Source: Paenibacillus sp. 453mf (GTDB taxonomy: Bacteria; Bacillota; Bacilli; Paenibacillales; Paenibacillaceae). Taken from it: DNA of 64,000 bases. This document shows, piece by piece, positions 53,181 to 62,141 of this stretch. The stretch covers positions 1,850,862 to 1,914,861 of the forward strand of contig NZ_FPAC01000001.1 in assembly GCF_900116105.1 (NCBI RefSeq). Reading direction: 5' to 3'. Each line of letters starts with the position of its first letter. The first letter of the stretch is position 1. A program made the translations under genes and the position numbers. The notes beneath the pieces were generated by a model. The model was not told the origin of the DNA. It made no database searches and saw nothing but the letters and a program-made list of their open reading frames with translations.

Positions 53181-54125
53181 ATGGAATATATATCTATTCA
53201 AGGATCAAAAAAATCAATTTCTCGTTTGATTAAAGGTTCCGATTATTTCACGCACGAAAATTATGATCAGGTCGTGACCAATATCGAAGCATTCTTGGCA
53301 ATCGGCGGCAACACGATCGATACTGCACATATTTATACCGGGGGCCAGAGTGAAGAGGTTATCGGACGCTACCTGCAAGAGTCAGGCAATCGGGACAAGA
53401 TCGCCATCTTTACCAAAGGGGCTCATCATGACAGACAAGGCCCACGCGTGAACAAACAGGCTATTGACCATGATCTGGCTGTCAGCTTGGAACGGCTGCA
53501 GACCGATCATATTGAACTGTATGGTCTTCATCGGGATGATCCGTCGATCCCAGTCGAGCATATCATCGATGCGCTGAATGAGCATATTGCTGCCGGCCGG
53601 ATTGGAGCAGCAGGTGCATCCAACTGGACCTGGCAGCGCCTGACAGAAGCGAATGCATATGCCGAGAGCAATGGACTCGCCGGCTTTACATTCAGCAGTC
53701 CGAATTTAAGTCTTGCCAAGGCGAATGAACCCTTCTGGCCGGGATGTGTATCCGTGGATCAAGAAACCAGCAAGTGGCATGAACAAACCCAGCTCCCGCT
53801 GCTATCCTGGTCGTCACAGGCACGCGGTTTCTTCACAGGCAAATTCACGCCTGATATCAAGGATGATGCTGATCTTGTACGTGTGTTCTATAATGATCAG
53901 AACTGGGAGCGACTGAACAGAGCGAAGCAGCTTGCAGTAGATAAAGGGGTAACCGTTATTCAGATCGCACTGGCTTATGTGCTAAACCAGAATTATCCGA
54001 CCTGTGCCTTGATCGGAGCCCGCAATCCAGAGGAATTGGCATCCTGCGACGAAGGGGCTAATATTCAGCTGACACAACAAGAAATAGAGTGGCTGGACTT
54101 GACGAGTGAAGGGGTCCAGTATTAA
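53181..54125 (+). CDS. Aldo/keto reductase
   Basis: 314 residues. TIDTAHIYTGGQSEEVIGRY has the Asp-x4-Tyr; IAIFTKGAHHD the Lys; LYGLHRDDPSIPVE the His of the AKR tetrad. GAAGASNWTWQRL and LLSWSSQARGFFTGKF line the cofactor site. AAGGAGG upstream. Acts with the preceding dehydrogenase on an unknown sugar or carbonyl compound. Confidence 0.93.
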   Translation: MEYISIQGSKKSISRLIKGSDYFTHENYDQVVTNIEAFLAIGGNTIDTAHIYTGGQSEEVIGRYLQESGNRDKIAIFTKGAHHDRQGPRVNKQAIDHDLAVSLERLQTDHIELYGLHRDDPSIPVEHIIDALNEHIAAGRIGAAGASNWTWQRLTEANAYAESNGLAGFTFSSPNLSLAKANEPFWPGCVSVDQETSKWHEQTQLPLLSWSSQARGFFTGKFTPDIKDDADLVRVFYNDQNWERLNRAKQLAVDKGVTVIQIALAYVLNQNYPTCALIGARNPEELASCDEGANIQLTQQEIEWLDLTSEGVQY

Positions 54126-54137
54126 CAAGAAATTGGA

Positions 54138-54555
54138 ATCGCAATCAGAAGGCTGACCAGGCTCTATAATCAGTCCATTGAGAGCGATCGGGAGCACCGA
54201 AAAGACCTGCTTCGTAAATTGTTTGGCAGCGTTGGTGACAACATTTATGTGGAATCCACTTTCCGCTGCGATTATGGATACAATATTCCTGTCGGAGACG
54301 GCTTCTATGCCAACTTTGACTGCGTGATTCTTGATGTGTGCGAGGTCAGAATCGGGACGAATTGATGAGGATTTCGGCAAGCCGGTTACGATTGGAGACA
54401 ATGTCTGGATCGGCGGTCGTGCTATTTTTAATCCGGGGATAGCGATTGGAGATAATGTCGTCGTTGCCAGTGGAGCGGTTGTCACCATGGATGGGCCGGA
54501 CAATGTCGTAGTTGGAGGCAACCCTGCCCGCATCATTAAGCAGCTTGACGTATAA
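54138..54555 (+). pseudogene. Maltose/galactoside O-acetyltransferase remnant
   Basis: Without a start codon the frame reads RLTRLYNQSIESDREHRKDL and SVGDNIYVESTFRCDYGYNI, typical of LacA/Maa hexapeptide acetyltransferases, to EVRIGTN and a stop; after an internal deletion the ending [20 protein letters not shown] and [13 protein letters not shown] is present in the same family order. The N-terminus and about 30 central residues are lost. Confidence 0.8.
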
Positions 54556-54577
54556 GTTTAATAGCGACTCATAGATT

Positions 54578-54616
54578 AGACCCAGGTGCTTTATCAAGCA
54601 CCTGGGTCTATTTGTA
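54578..54616 (+). terminator. Terminator hairpin
   Basis: 14-bp perfect arms AGACCCAGGTGCTT/AAGCACCTGGGTCT (54578-54591, 54596-54609) then ATTTGT. Can serve both flanking remnants. Confidence 0.85.
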
Positions 54617-54624
54617 TAACAGAA

Positions 54625-55115
54625 TCACTGGGGTAATGGTTCTGATCTTCGATCTAGAAGACGCAGTATCCGAGCCCGGTTATATCGAAGCGAAAATATA
54701 CAGGGAAGGTTGGCTGCCAGTGCATACAGGATCATCATCCCAACCATAGGTGTATTCCATAGGAAGAACAATGGAGCCGGCAGCGGACCGGCATTTACAA
54801 TCCTCGCTCCGCGTTTAGCTGCAATTTCAGCTGTACGATCTGTCGATTCGTCATCTACAACAATGATTTCATCGGTTGGATTCACCTGCTCTTGCAAGGA
54901 CTTCAACAGCCTTCCAATATTCCTCTCTTCATTCCGAGCGGGAATCATCACACGCTTCTGGTCATTGGGTTCGCAGCTTTTGTGGAATGCCCCAGGGATT
55001 GCTCTTGATCGTTCAGCCCCTGATGCAGCCCTCTGTTTCTTGGCAACAGTCTAAGCTCTGACCATAGCAAGATGCCGGAAATCAGGCCAGCCAGTATCCA
55101 ATTTAGTGACACCAT
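54625..55115 (-). pseudogene. CrtQ-like glycosyltransferase remnant
   Basis: ATG 55115 with GGAGGAGGCACAAT starts MVSLNWILAGLISGILLWSE; a frameshift near 54950 leads to MIPARNEERNIGRLLKSLQE and EIIVVDDESTDRTAEIAAKR of family 2 glycosyltransferases. After RGARIV the middle (about 200 residues) is missing and only the hydrophobic end NTPMVGMMILYALAANLPCI remains. It is divergent from a carotenoid desaturase, which fits a diaponeurosporenoate glycosyltransferase origin. Confidence 0.75.
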
Positions 55116-55283
55116 ATTGTGCCTCCTCCAAGCTCTCGGCAGGAAATCAAACCTCACCTGCTGTTTATTTCATCGCACTTCCGGTAAGTATGGTAATTAA
55201 GCATTTTTACTTCAATTATGATCCGTACATCACCCTATGTATACAGTGTGACGAGATCAGATAAGGAGAAGAGGAGAACGTTT

Positions 55284-56804
55284 ATGCGCAAAAAAGTAAT
55301 TGTCATCGGCGGAGGATTGGGCGGCCTATCAGCGGCAATGAGACTTGCAGCCGATGGTCATGAAGTTACAGTTCTTGAAAAAAACGAACGTGCCGGGGGC
55401 AAGCTGAACATCCGATCAGGTGCAGGTTACTCCTTCGATACAGGACCGTCTATTTTGACAATGCCTTGGGTACTGGAACAGCTGTTTGAAAGTACAGGAC
55501 GCAAGCTGTCGGACTATATGAAGCTCGTACGGATTGAGCCACAGTTGAGAACTTTTTTTGAAGATGGGGTATCCATTGATGTGACCAGTGATTTGCCGGA
55601 AATGCTGTCTACGATCAAGGAGATTTCAACAGAAGATGCGGCAGATTTCCTGAAATATCTGCAGTACTGTCAGAAGCTGTACGATATGAATAGACGCAGC
55701 AGCTATACGAGAAGTCTCTCGGGTCTTGAAGAGCTTCGCGGCATGCATTCGATCAAAGAGCTGCTCGCGATGGACCCGCTTCGCACGATGGCGCAAAGCA
55801 CCGACAAATTCCTGAAGGACAAGCATTTAAAACAGCTGTTTAATTTCTTCATTATGTATACCGGCTCTTCCCCTTATCGTGCTCCTGCTGTCCTGTCACA
55901 GCTTGTATATGTACAGCTCGGACTCGGGATCTATTATGTGGATGGCGGGATGTTCAACATAGCTAAGGGAATGCTGAAGGTCCTCGATGAGCAAGGTGTA
56001 ACTATACACACCAATGCCAAAGTAACGAAGATTAACACGAAGGAAAAGGTAGCAACAGGCGTAACACTGCAAGACGGAACCGTGCTGGATGCAGACCTTG
56101 TGGTCTCTAATTTGGATGCCATTCCAACCTATCATTCGTTACTGAAGGATCAGAACGGAGCTCTGAATTCAGCTAAAAAGCTGAGTAAATTCGCGCCAAC
56201 GGTATCTGGGCTTGTTCTGCTCTTAGGGATTAACAAGAAGTATGAGCAGCTGCTCCATCATAACTTTTTCTTCTCCCAGGATCCGGCGAAGGAATTTGAC
56301 GACATCTTTAACAAGGGGATTCCTTCCGACGATCCAACCGTATATATCGGGGTTTCCAGCAAATCGGATGCCACTCAAGCTCCGGAGGGAAAAGAAAATT
56401 TATTCGTCCTCACCCACGTTCCGCCGCTTAAGCCGGGTAAGAGCTTCGAATCCAATACAGAAAGGTACCGGGAGCTGATACTGAATAAGCTTGAACGAAT
56501 GGGACTTAAGGATATACGTCAGCATATCGAATTCGAGTACACTTTCGTTCCCGATGATCTTCAGCGGTTATATGGTGCAAATGGAGGATCCATATACGGA
56601 GTAGTCACCGACCGGAAGATGAACGGAGGATTCAAGGTTCCAAGTCGCAGTGATTTGATTGAGAATCTGTATTTTGTCGGCGGTTCTACACATCCTGGCG
56701 GAGGCGTTCCAATGGTTACTTTATCAGGTCAGCTAACAGCAGACCTCATCAAAGAACAATACACGAAAACAACGAAGTCAGGGAAAGCCAAAAAAGCGAA
56801 CTAA
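55284..56804 (+). CDS. CrtN/CrtP-like carotenoid desaturase/oxidase
   Basis: 506 residues from ATG 55284 (AAGAGGAGAACGTTT). FAD motif KVIVIGGGLGGLSAAMRLAA, YSFDTGPSILTMP typical of the phytoene-desaturase superfamily, and C-terminal NLYFVGGSTHPGGGVPMVTL. In Bacillales such enzymes act on C30 diapocarotenes. No crtM is nearby, and the adjoining glycosyltransferase is broken, so the pathway here looks incomplete. Confidence 0.88.
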   Translation: MRKKVIVIGGGLGGLSAAMRLAADGHEVTVLEKNERAGGKLNIRSGAGYSFDTGPSILTMPWVLEQLFESTGRKLSDYMKLVRIEPQLRTFFEDGVSIDVTSDLPEMLSTIKEISTEDAADFLKYLQYCQKLYDMNRRSSYTRSLSGLEELRGMHSIKELLAMDPLRTMAQSTDKFLKDKHLKQLFNFFIMYTGSSPYRAPAVLSQLVYVQLGLGIYYVDGGMFNIAKGMLKVLDEQGVTIHTNAKVTKINTKEKVATGVTLQDGTVLDADLVVSNLDAIPTYHSLLKDQNGALNSAKKLSKFAPTVSGLVLLLGINKKYEQLLHHNFFFSQDPAKEFDDIFNKGIPSDDPTVYIGVSSKSDATQAPEGKENLFVLTHVPPLKPGKSFESNTERYRELILNKLERMGLKDIRQHIEFEYTFVPDDLQRLYGANGGSIYGVVTDRKMNGGFKVPSRSDLIENLYFVGGSTHPGGGVPMVTLSGQLTADLIKEQYTKTTKSGKAKKAN

Positions 56805-56864
56805 CCCTGTATTATGAACATATGATCTGATCCTGTGCAAGATCGTATGTATGCTATAACAAAT

Positions 56865-56913
56865 AAGGCATGAGACTCTTCCCTGAAGGAAGATCACTCA
56901 TGCCTTGATTTTT
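56865..56913 (+). terminator. Terminator between desaturase and GH43
   Basis: AAGGCATGAG/CTCATGCCTT (56865-56874, 56897-56906) with inner CTTCC/GGAAG pairing, followed by GATTTTT; T-rich on both strands. Confidence 0.8.
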
Positions 56914-56923
56914 GGCGATTTAA

Positions 56924-58513
56924 CTATTCCTTGCCTGTATAACGGAAATAAGAAAAGTCTGCATAGCTTCCCATGAACTGATTCATATCATGAGCTGCAA
57001 TACCGACGAAGTTCCCAGTGAACCCTCCTGATAAAAATCCGATATGATGCGTCTCACCGAGCTCATTCCATTCGCCTTCACCCGTTCGGTAATAGAACTG
57101 TCCATTTACACCAGACACATTGACAGCGAGCTGTACAGCCTCATCTTCTTCCAGCTTTACAATGACTGGCTCCAATGTAAATTCATCTTTTTCACAGCGC
57201 ATGAGCCGAAGCACCTTGCCATGCTCCAACTCTTTCGTCACATACGCAAACCAATAGTTGTCTTCGTTCAAATACAGCATGAGCCCCGCCATTTGAAGAT
57301 ACATCGCTGGCTCATACTCTACTTCCGTTTCGGCACGAAAATGAGTATCTGCCTGCCGAACAGCCAGGATGTGATGCTCGAACAGACTTTGAGCCGATTC
57401 TCCTGCATGAATTCTTAAATAACCCGGTCTCTCTGATAAATTGCACCAGCGATCGTCCGCCACTATACGCAGTGTATTCCACTCGGGTCTCAACTGAGCT
57501 CCTGTAAAATCATCCTGGAACTCCGTGCTTCGCTTCCCTCTAACAGCAACACCTTTCGGAACAGGAACCTCTGTCTGGGGAGAATGACCGCCAGTAGTTA
57601 ATCGAAGCCAACCCTCCGAGTCCCAATACACTTGCTGTAATGCCGTTTCTCTGCCCAGAATGGGGAACTTTCCTTCAATCGGCCGAGTGCATAGATGAGC
57701 CATATACCACTCGCCTTCGGGTGTCTCAACCAGGCTCCCGTGCCCTGCACATTGCAGCTCAAGCTCTGGGTTATCACTTGAAGTCAGCATTGGATAGTGA
57801 GGATCAACTTCGTAAGAACCAAGCAGCTCCGTAGACCGGGCTACAGTAACTGCATGTCCGCTGCCCGTCCCACCTTCTGCTGTGATTAAGTAATAATATC
57901 CGTTTCGTTTATAGATATGAGGTGCTTCCGTTTTCTTAAGCGGAGTACAGTCAAAGAGCTTAACAGGATCACCAATCAGTTTCTCCTGCTTCGGATCATA
58001 TTCTTGAATGACAATCCCGCTTGATTTGTTCCCCTCGGTAATTCGATAATCCCACAAGCAGTTTAACAGCCATTTTCGCCCGTCGTCATCGTGATATAGG
58101 GACGGATCAAAACCACTGCTGTTTAAATAGATGGGCTCCGACCAAGGTCCGCTGATAGACTTGGATGTAATGAGGTAATTATGGCTGTCTTTAAAGGGAC
58201 GTTTCGTGCTCTTCACATCGGTATACATCAGATAAAATAGGCCGTCATGGTAGCTAAGCTGTGGAGCCCAGATACTGCAGTTCTTGGGATTACCCTTGAG
58301 ATTCACCTGATTTGTTAAGACATCTGTGCAGAATTCCCATTCCGCCAAATTATCGGATTGATAGATCCGAACACCCGGAAGCCATTCGAAGGAAGATACC
58401 GCAATGTAATAAATATCGTCGACACGGATCATACACGGGTCCGGATTAAATCCGGGAAGTATCGGGTTCTGAATGGTCTTGGTATTCATTTCTTTCGTAT
58501 TGTTTGTAATCAA
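56924..58513 (-). CDS. Glycoside hydrolase family 43 (beta-xylosidase-like)
   Basis: 529 residues from a TTG at 58513 with GGGAGGCGG upstream. Five-bladed propeller start NPILPGFNPDPCMIRVDDIY with the catalytic-base Asp, pKa Asp in NSSGFDPSLYHDDDG, and acid Glu in KKTEAPHIYKRNGYYYLI. The C-terminal 200 residues form the beta-sandwich found in GH43 xylosidases. No signal peptide, so intracellular. Last of the polysaccharide operon. Confidence 0.92.
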   Translation of the reverse strand: MITNNTKEMNTKTIQNPILPGFNPDPCMIRVDDIYYIAVSSFEWLPGVRIYQSDNLAEWEFCTDVLTNQVNLKGNPKNCSIWAPQLSYHDGLFYLMYTDVKSTKRPFKDSHNYLITSKSISGPWSEPIYLNSSGFDPSLYHDDDGRKWLLNCLWDYRITEGNKSSGIVIQEYDPKQEKLIGDPVKLFDCTPLKKTEAPHIYKRNGYYYLITAEGGTGSGHAVTVARSTELLGSYEVDPHYPMLTSSDNPELELQCAGHGSLVETPEGEWYMAHLCTRPIEGKFPILGRETALQQVYWDSEGWLRLTTGGHSPQTEVPVPKGVAVRGKRSTEFQDDFTGAQLRPEWNTLRIVADDRWCNLSERPGYLRIHAGESAQSLFEHHILAVRQADTHFRAETEVEYEPAMYLQMAGLMLYLNEDNYWFAYVTKELEHGKVLRLMRCEKDEFTLEPVIVKLEEDEAVQLAVNVSGVNGQFYYRTGEGEWNELGETHHIGFLSGGFTGNFVGIAAHDMNQFMGSYADFSYFRYTGKE

Positions 58514-58546
58514 GCTGCCGCCTCCCTATACAAAAATGTTTGTAGA

Positions 58547-59446
58547 CTACAAGTGCTTGAGTAAAAATTCCTTCCAGTAATAGCGCATCTCTGCCGTTTC
58601 CATATGTCCCGATCCCGTCTCCATATGCTGCCAATGCTCAGGATACCCTGCCTTCTCATATGCTTCATGCAGGCCTTCAGCCAGCAGCATCACTCCTTCG
58701 TACGGGCATAGACGATCATCCCTCCCATTCAAGCTCAGTCTGGGGCGCGGGACGATCCTTTCCTGAATGGAAAGTGTTGTGAAATGCTTAAGCAGCCCGG
58801 GAACATAGGAGTAAAATCCGTGATGATCAAGGCCCCTCTTCTGAATCAAGGTATGGGCATCCACCTGACCACAAATATCGACGATCACCTTGATTCGAAC
58901 ATCCAGTGCCGCAAGCCACCACGCCATAAGGGCTCCCATAGACATGCCGATGGTACCGATGCGGCTTGCGTCTACATCCACTCGTGTGCAAATATAGTCA
59001 ATCAAGCATTGATTATCACGAAGCATTCTGCCCCACAGCACTTCTCCCCGCCACAGCATTTCTTTGACAAGCTCGCTTTCTGTTCTGCCTGAGCGCTCAT
59101 TGAATCCGCGCATATCCATACAGCAGGCGGCATATCCCATAGAGGTCAGTGTCTTGGCAAAGGAAGGCTGCTGCAGATAATGGCTGCTCGTTACAAATTC
59201 CTTGCGCCCTCCAGCATAGTTGCCGCCATGGGAATGGTTGAATATAACCATAGGAAACGGGCCTTCCTGTAGTAGCGGCAAGGCGAAGGATACAGCGACC
59301 TGCTCCATTCCATACAGCTCTAATCCTACCGTCTGCAGTAGATAGCCTTCCTTCTCTTCTTCTGCCAGCAGGCGCGAATTCGTTACTCCCCCTTCAGGCA
59401 AGTCGCCCAACAGCTGCCACAGTGGATCCACTGGTGATGACTTCAT
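58547..59446 (-). CDS. Alpha/beta hydrolase (esterase-like)
   Basis: 299 residues with nucleophile elbow RIGTIGMSMGALMAWW, oxyanion region IFNHSHGGNYAGGRKEF, and acid/His near LSLNGRDDRLCPYEG and GSGHMETAEMRYYW. Dienelactone-hydrolase-like; among pectin and xylan genes an acetyl- or feruloyl-esterase role is likely. Start overlaps the GH28 stop by 4 bases. Confidence 0.85.
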   Translation of the reverse strand: MKSSPVDPLWQLLGDLPEGGVTNSRLLAEEEKEGYLLQTVGLELYGMEQVAVSFALPLLQEGPFPMVIFNHSHGGNYAGGRKEFVTSSHYLQQPSFAKTLTSMGYAACCMDMRGFNERSGRTESELVKEMLWRGEVLWGRMLRDNQCLIDYICTRVDVDASRIGTIGMSMGALMAWWLAALDVRIKVIVDICGQVDAHTLIQKRGLDHHGFYSYVPGLLKHFTTLSIQERIVPRPRLSLNGRDDRLCPYEGVMLLAEGLHEAYEKAGYPEHWQHMETGSGHMETAEMRYYWKEFLLKHL

Positions 59447-60801
59447 ACCGGATTCTCCTGTGAAGGTAATACTGTTACTTCCTGAATGAGTTCTTCGGTT
59501 CTGCCCACATTCCTGGACTCACAGCCCTCAAGTTTAACGGCTTCTCCATTCTCAACGTAAAAAGCCGGTCCTTGATGATTCTCGATGGTCACATGCCGGA
59601 ACCGAACATCCCTTACGTTCCCGAGGAAGAACCCGCGATTGTTCATTTCCTCAACACCTGCCATCATGGCAGGGACAGCCGGTGCTGCATTTTCAGCCAT
59701 GGAAATATCAATCTGATCAAATGTAATTTCAGAGACATACTGCTCTGCCAGACCATAGATAAATCCGGCTGCTGCGTGAACGTTACGGGCGGTAATCCCT
59801 GAGAAATGAATCCGTCGAAATCGTGGAGTTTCCATCGTTACAGGATAGGGATTTTTGTCCCAAACATATTTGTCTGTGCCGCGAGGACCGCAGAAGTAAT
59901 ACAGATTTAATATGAATGGACAGATCACATCCTCCATAACGATATTGCTTACGCGAATATCTTCAACTGTACCGCCCCGCCCCCGTCTTGACTTGAGACG
60001 AATTCCCCGATCCGTATGCTTGAATACACAGTTTGTAATCACCACATTACGCACATCACCGCTCATCTCGCTGCCAATAACGACAGCTCCATGTCCGTGC
60101 ACCATGGTACAGTTCGTGATTGTGATGTTCTCGCATGGAAATCTGTCTGCGGTATCCTCCGTGCCTGCTTTGATGGCAATACAATCATCGCCTACATCGA
60201 TGTGGCAATTGCTGATTCTGACGTTCGAACAGGATTCGGGATTAATGCCGTCCGTATTCGGTGAATCGGCTGGATTAAGAATGGAGAGATTATCGATGGT
60301 TACGTCATGACATAGGATCGGATTCACGGTCCAGCTTGGCGAGTTGATTAGCTGCACATCCTTGATCGTTACTCGGTGGCAGCTGTCAAAGCTGATCAGC
60401 TTCGGTCTTGGATACGTCAGCTCTTCCGGACGATTCCTTTGCTTATCCCACCATTCCGCACCATTTCCTTCGATCCGGCCTGTGCCCGAGATCATTACAT
60501 TCTCCAGCTGCTCACCATAAATACAGGAAGCGTGTACCTTCCGTTTAACACCTTCCCAGCGGGAGGTAACCACCGGATAATCCTCCGGTTTATCACTGAA
60601 GGATAGTTCAGCACCTGGACTTAAATACAAATGGATATTGCTTCTTAGAATGACTGCTCCAGTAGCATAGGTACCCGCAGGAATTACTACCGTTCCCCCA
60701 CCTGCTGCTTCTGCAGCAGCTATAGCAGCAGCAATGGCCTTCGTTGACAGCTCACTGCTGTTTTTTCTTGCTCCGTAATTATCAATGTTATAGATGGTCA
60801 T
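59443..60801 (-). CDS. Glycoside hydrolase family 28 (polygalacturonase-like)
   Basis: 452 residues. All four GH28 signatures are present: NTDGINPES, DVGDDCIAIKAG, HGHGAVVIGSEMSG and RGIRLKSRRGRGG. No signal peptide, so it probably trims imported oligogalacturonides or rhamnogalacturonan pieces. It overlaps both neighbours by 4 bases. Confidence 0.94.
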   Translation of the reverse strand: MTIYNIDNYGARKNSSELSTKAIAAAIAAAEAAGGGTVVIPAGTYATGAVILRSNIHLYLSPGAELSFSDKPEDYPVVTSRWEGVKRKVHASCIYGEQLENVMISGTGRIEGNGAEWWDKQRNRPEELTYPRPKLISFDSCHRVTIKDVQLINSPSWTVNPILCHDVTIDNLSILNPADSPNTDGINPESCSNVRISNCHIDVGDDCIAIKAGTEDTADRFPCENITITNCTMVHGHGAVVIGSEMSGDVRNVVITNCVFKHTDRGIRLKSRRGRGGTVEDIRVSNIVMEDVICPFILNLYYFCGPRGTDKYVWDKNPYPVTMETPRFRRIHFSGITARNVHAAAGFIYGLAEQYVSEITFDQIDISMAENAAPAVPAMMAGVEEMNNRGFFLGNVRDVRFRHVTIENHQGPAFYVENGEAVKLEGCESRNVGRTEELIQEVTVLPSQENPV

Positions 60802-61955
60802 TGCTGGGCTCCTCTCGTTACAGACATACTTGACTCTCCTGTCTGTGCCAGCTCTTCATATTCAGCACAAGCTAAGAGGAATGCACCAAGTCCCTTCTGA
60901 TCATTCGTAATAATGGGCTCGCTAATGTAATAAGCATAGGTGCCGTCACGACGGTCTGCGCCTCCGAGGCCTGCCACTTGACAAGTCTTGTTGAGGTTCA
61001 GCCAGCCTTCCTTGGTTTCTAATATAAATTCAGTAATGAGTCCCTTAAGAGCCCGGTGCAGCGGGTTGTTCCATTCGGAACCGAGAATCTCCAATCGTAT
61101 TCCCTTCGCCATCGCGTAGGTGAACATGCTGGAAGCCGAGGCTTCCAAATAATTGCCTTTACGATCAGACTCATTAAGAACCTGGTACCATACTCCGGAT
61201 GCATCGTCCTGAAAGTCTGCAACTGCCGTAAGCGTATCCTTGAATATCCGTTCAAGCTCGTTATAATCAGCATGATCCCTAGGCAAAATTTCAAGAACAT
61301 CTGCTATAGCCATGAGGAACCAGCCTAGTGATCTGCCCCAGAAATTCGGTGATAATCCGGTATCAGGATCGCACCATGGCTGTACACGTTTCTCATCCCA
61401 AGCGTGAAATAATAACCCGGTTCTTTCGTCTCTCGTGTGCTTCTCGCATAGAATGAACTGCTTCGTTACATCACTAAGATCCCCCTCAGACTCGAAAGTG
61501 AGCAAATATTCCAAGTAGAACGGGGACCCCATATATAAGCCATCCAGCCAGATTTGATAAGGATATATTTCTTTATGCCAAAAAGCCCCCTCGGAAGTCC
61601 GGGGATGCGTCAGCAGCTGGTTCCGTAATGTTGAGGCGGCATGTTTGTATTTATCATCACCCGTCTCCTTATATAGGACATAAAGAAGCTTGCCGTTATT
61701 CAAGTGATCAATGTTATGCTCGTCTTGTCGATAGCCCCGAATCGATCCATCCTCCTGAATGAAGTGATCCATATTGCTCTTAATGTAGTTGAAATACTGC
61801 TGATCACCTGTAGTTCGCCACAAATGTTCAAAGCCTTTGAGAATAACTCCGTAATCATAGGACCACTTCTCGTTGTATCCTTTATCTTCATACAGCCTTG
61901 GTGTCCGTTCCATAATGGACTGTGCCATTCTCACTGCCCAGCTGATCTCGCTCAT
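60798..61955 (-). CDS. GH105 unsaturated rhamnogalacturonyl hydrolase
   Basis: 385 residues with YteR/YesR features: WSYDYGVILKGFEHLWRTTG, the catalytic-Asp region IWLDGLYMGSPFYLEYLLTF, and LSPNFWGRSLGWFLMAIADV. Removes the unsaturated uronic acid left by pectate/rhamnogalacturonan lyases. Follows the binding protein and precedes GH28. Confidence 0.92.
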   Translation of the reverse strand: MSEISWAVRMAQSIMERTPRLYEDKGYNEKWSYDYGVILKGFEHLWRTTGDQQYFNYIKSNMDHFIQEDGSIRGYRQDEHNIDHLNNGKLLYVLYKETGDDKYKHAASTLRNQLLTHPRTSEGAFWHKEIYPYQIWLDGLYMGSPFYLEYLLTFESEGDLSDVTKQFILCEKHTRDERTGLLFHAWDEKRVQPWCDPDTGLSPNFWGRSLGWFLMAIADVLEILPRDHADYNELERIFKDTLTAVADFQDDASGVWYQVLNESDRKGNYLEASASSMFTYAMAKGIRLEILGSEWNNPLHRALKGLITEFILETKEGWLNLNKTCQVAGLGGADRRDGTYAYYISEPIITNDQKGLGAFLLACAEYEELAQTGESSMSVTRGAQQ

Positions 61956-62000
61956 GCGCTGTCATCCTCCTATAAAAGTAGATTCCTTCATGATAGATAA

Positions 62001-62044
62001 GCCGCTCCGAGAATCAAATCGACCCTGTTGAAGAACGGAGCGGC
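62001..62044 (-). terminator. Hairpin between binding protein and GH105
   Basis: GCCGCTCCG/CGGAGCGGC (62001-62009, 62036-62044) with no strong T-run. Probably a partial terminator or mRNA stabiliser that keeps the binding protein in excess. Confidence 0.55.
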
Positions 62045-62141
62045 CTTAATTAGTTAGTGAGTCATAAATCTAGTAAGATTAGCCCCTTAATGAGCATCTT
62101 GATTGATGGTCGTATAATCCCTCTGAGATTTTAGCGAGCTA

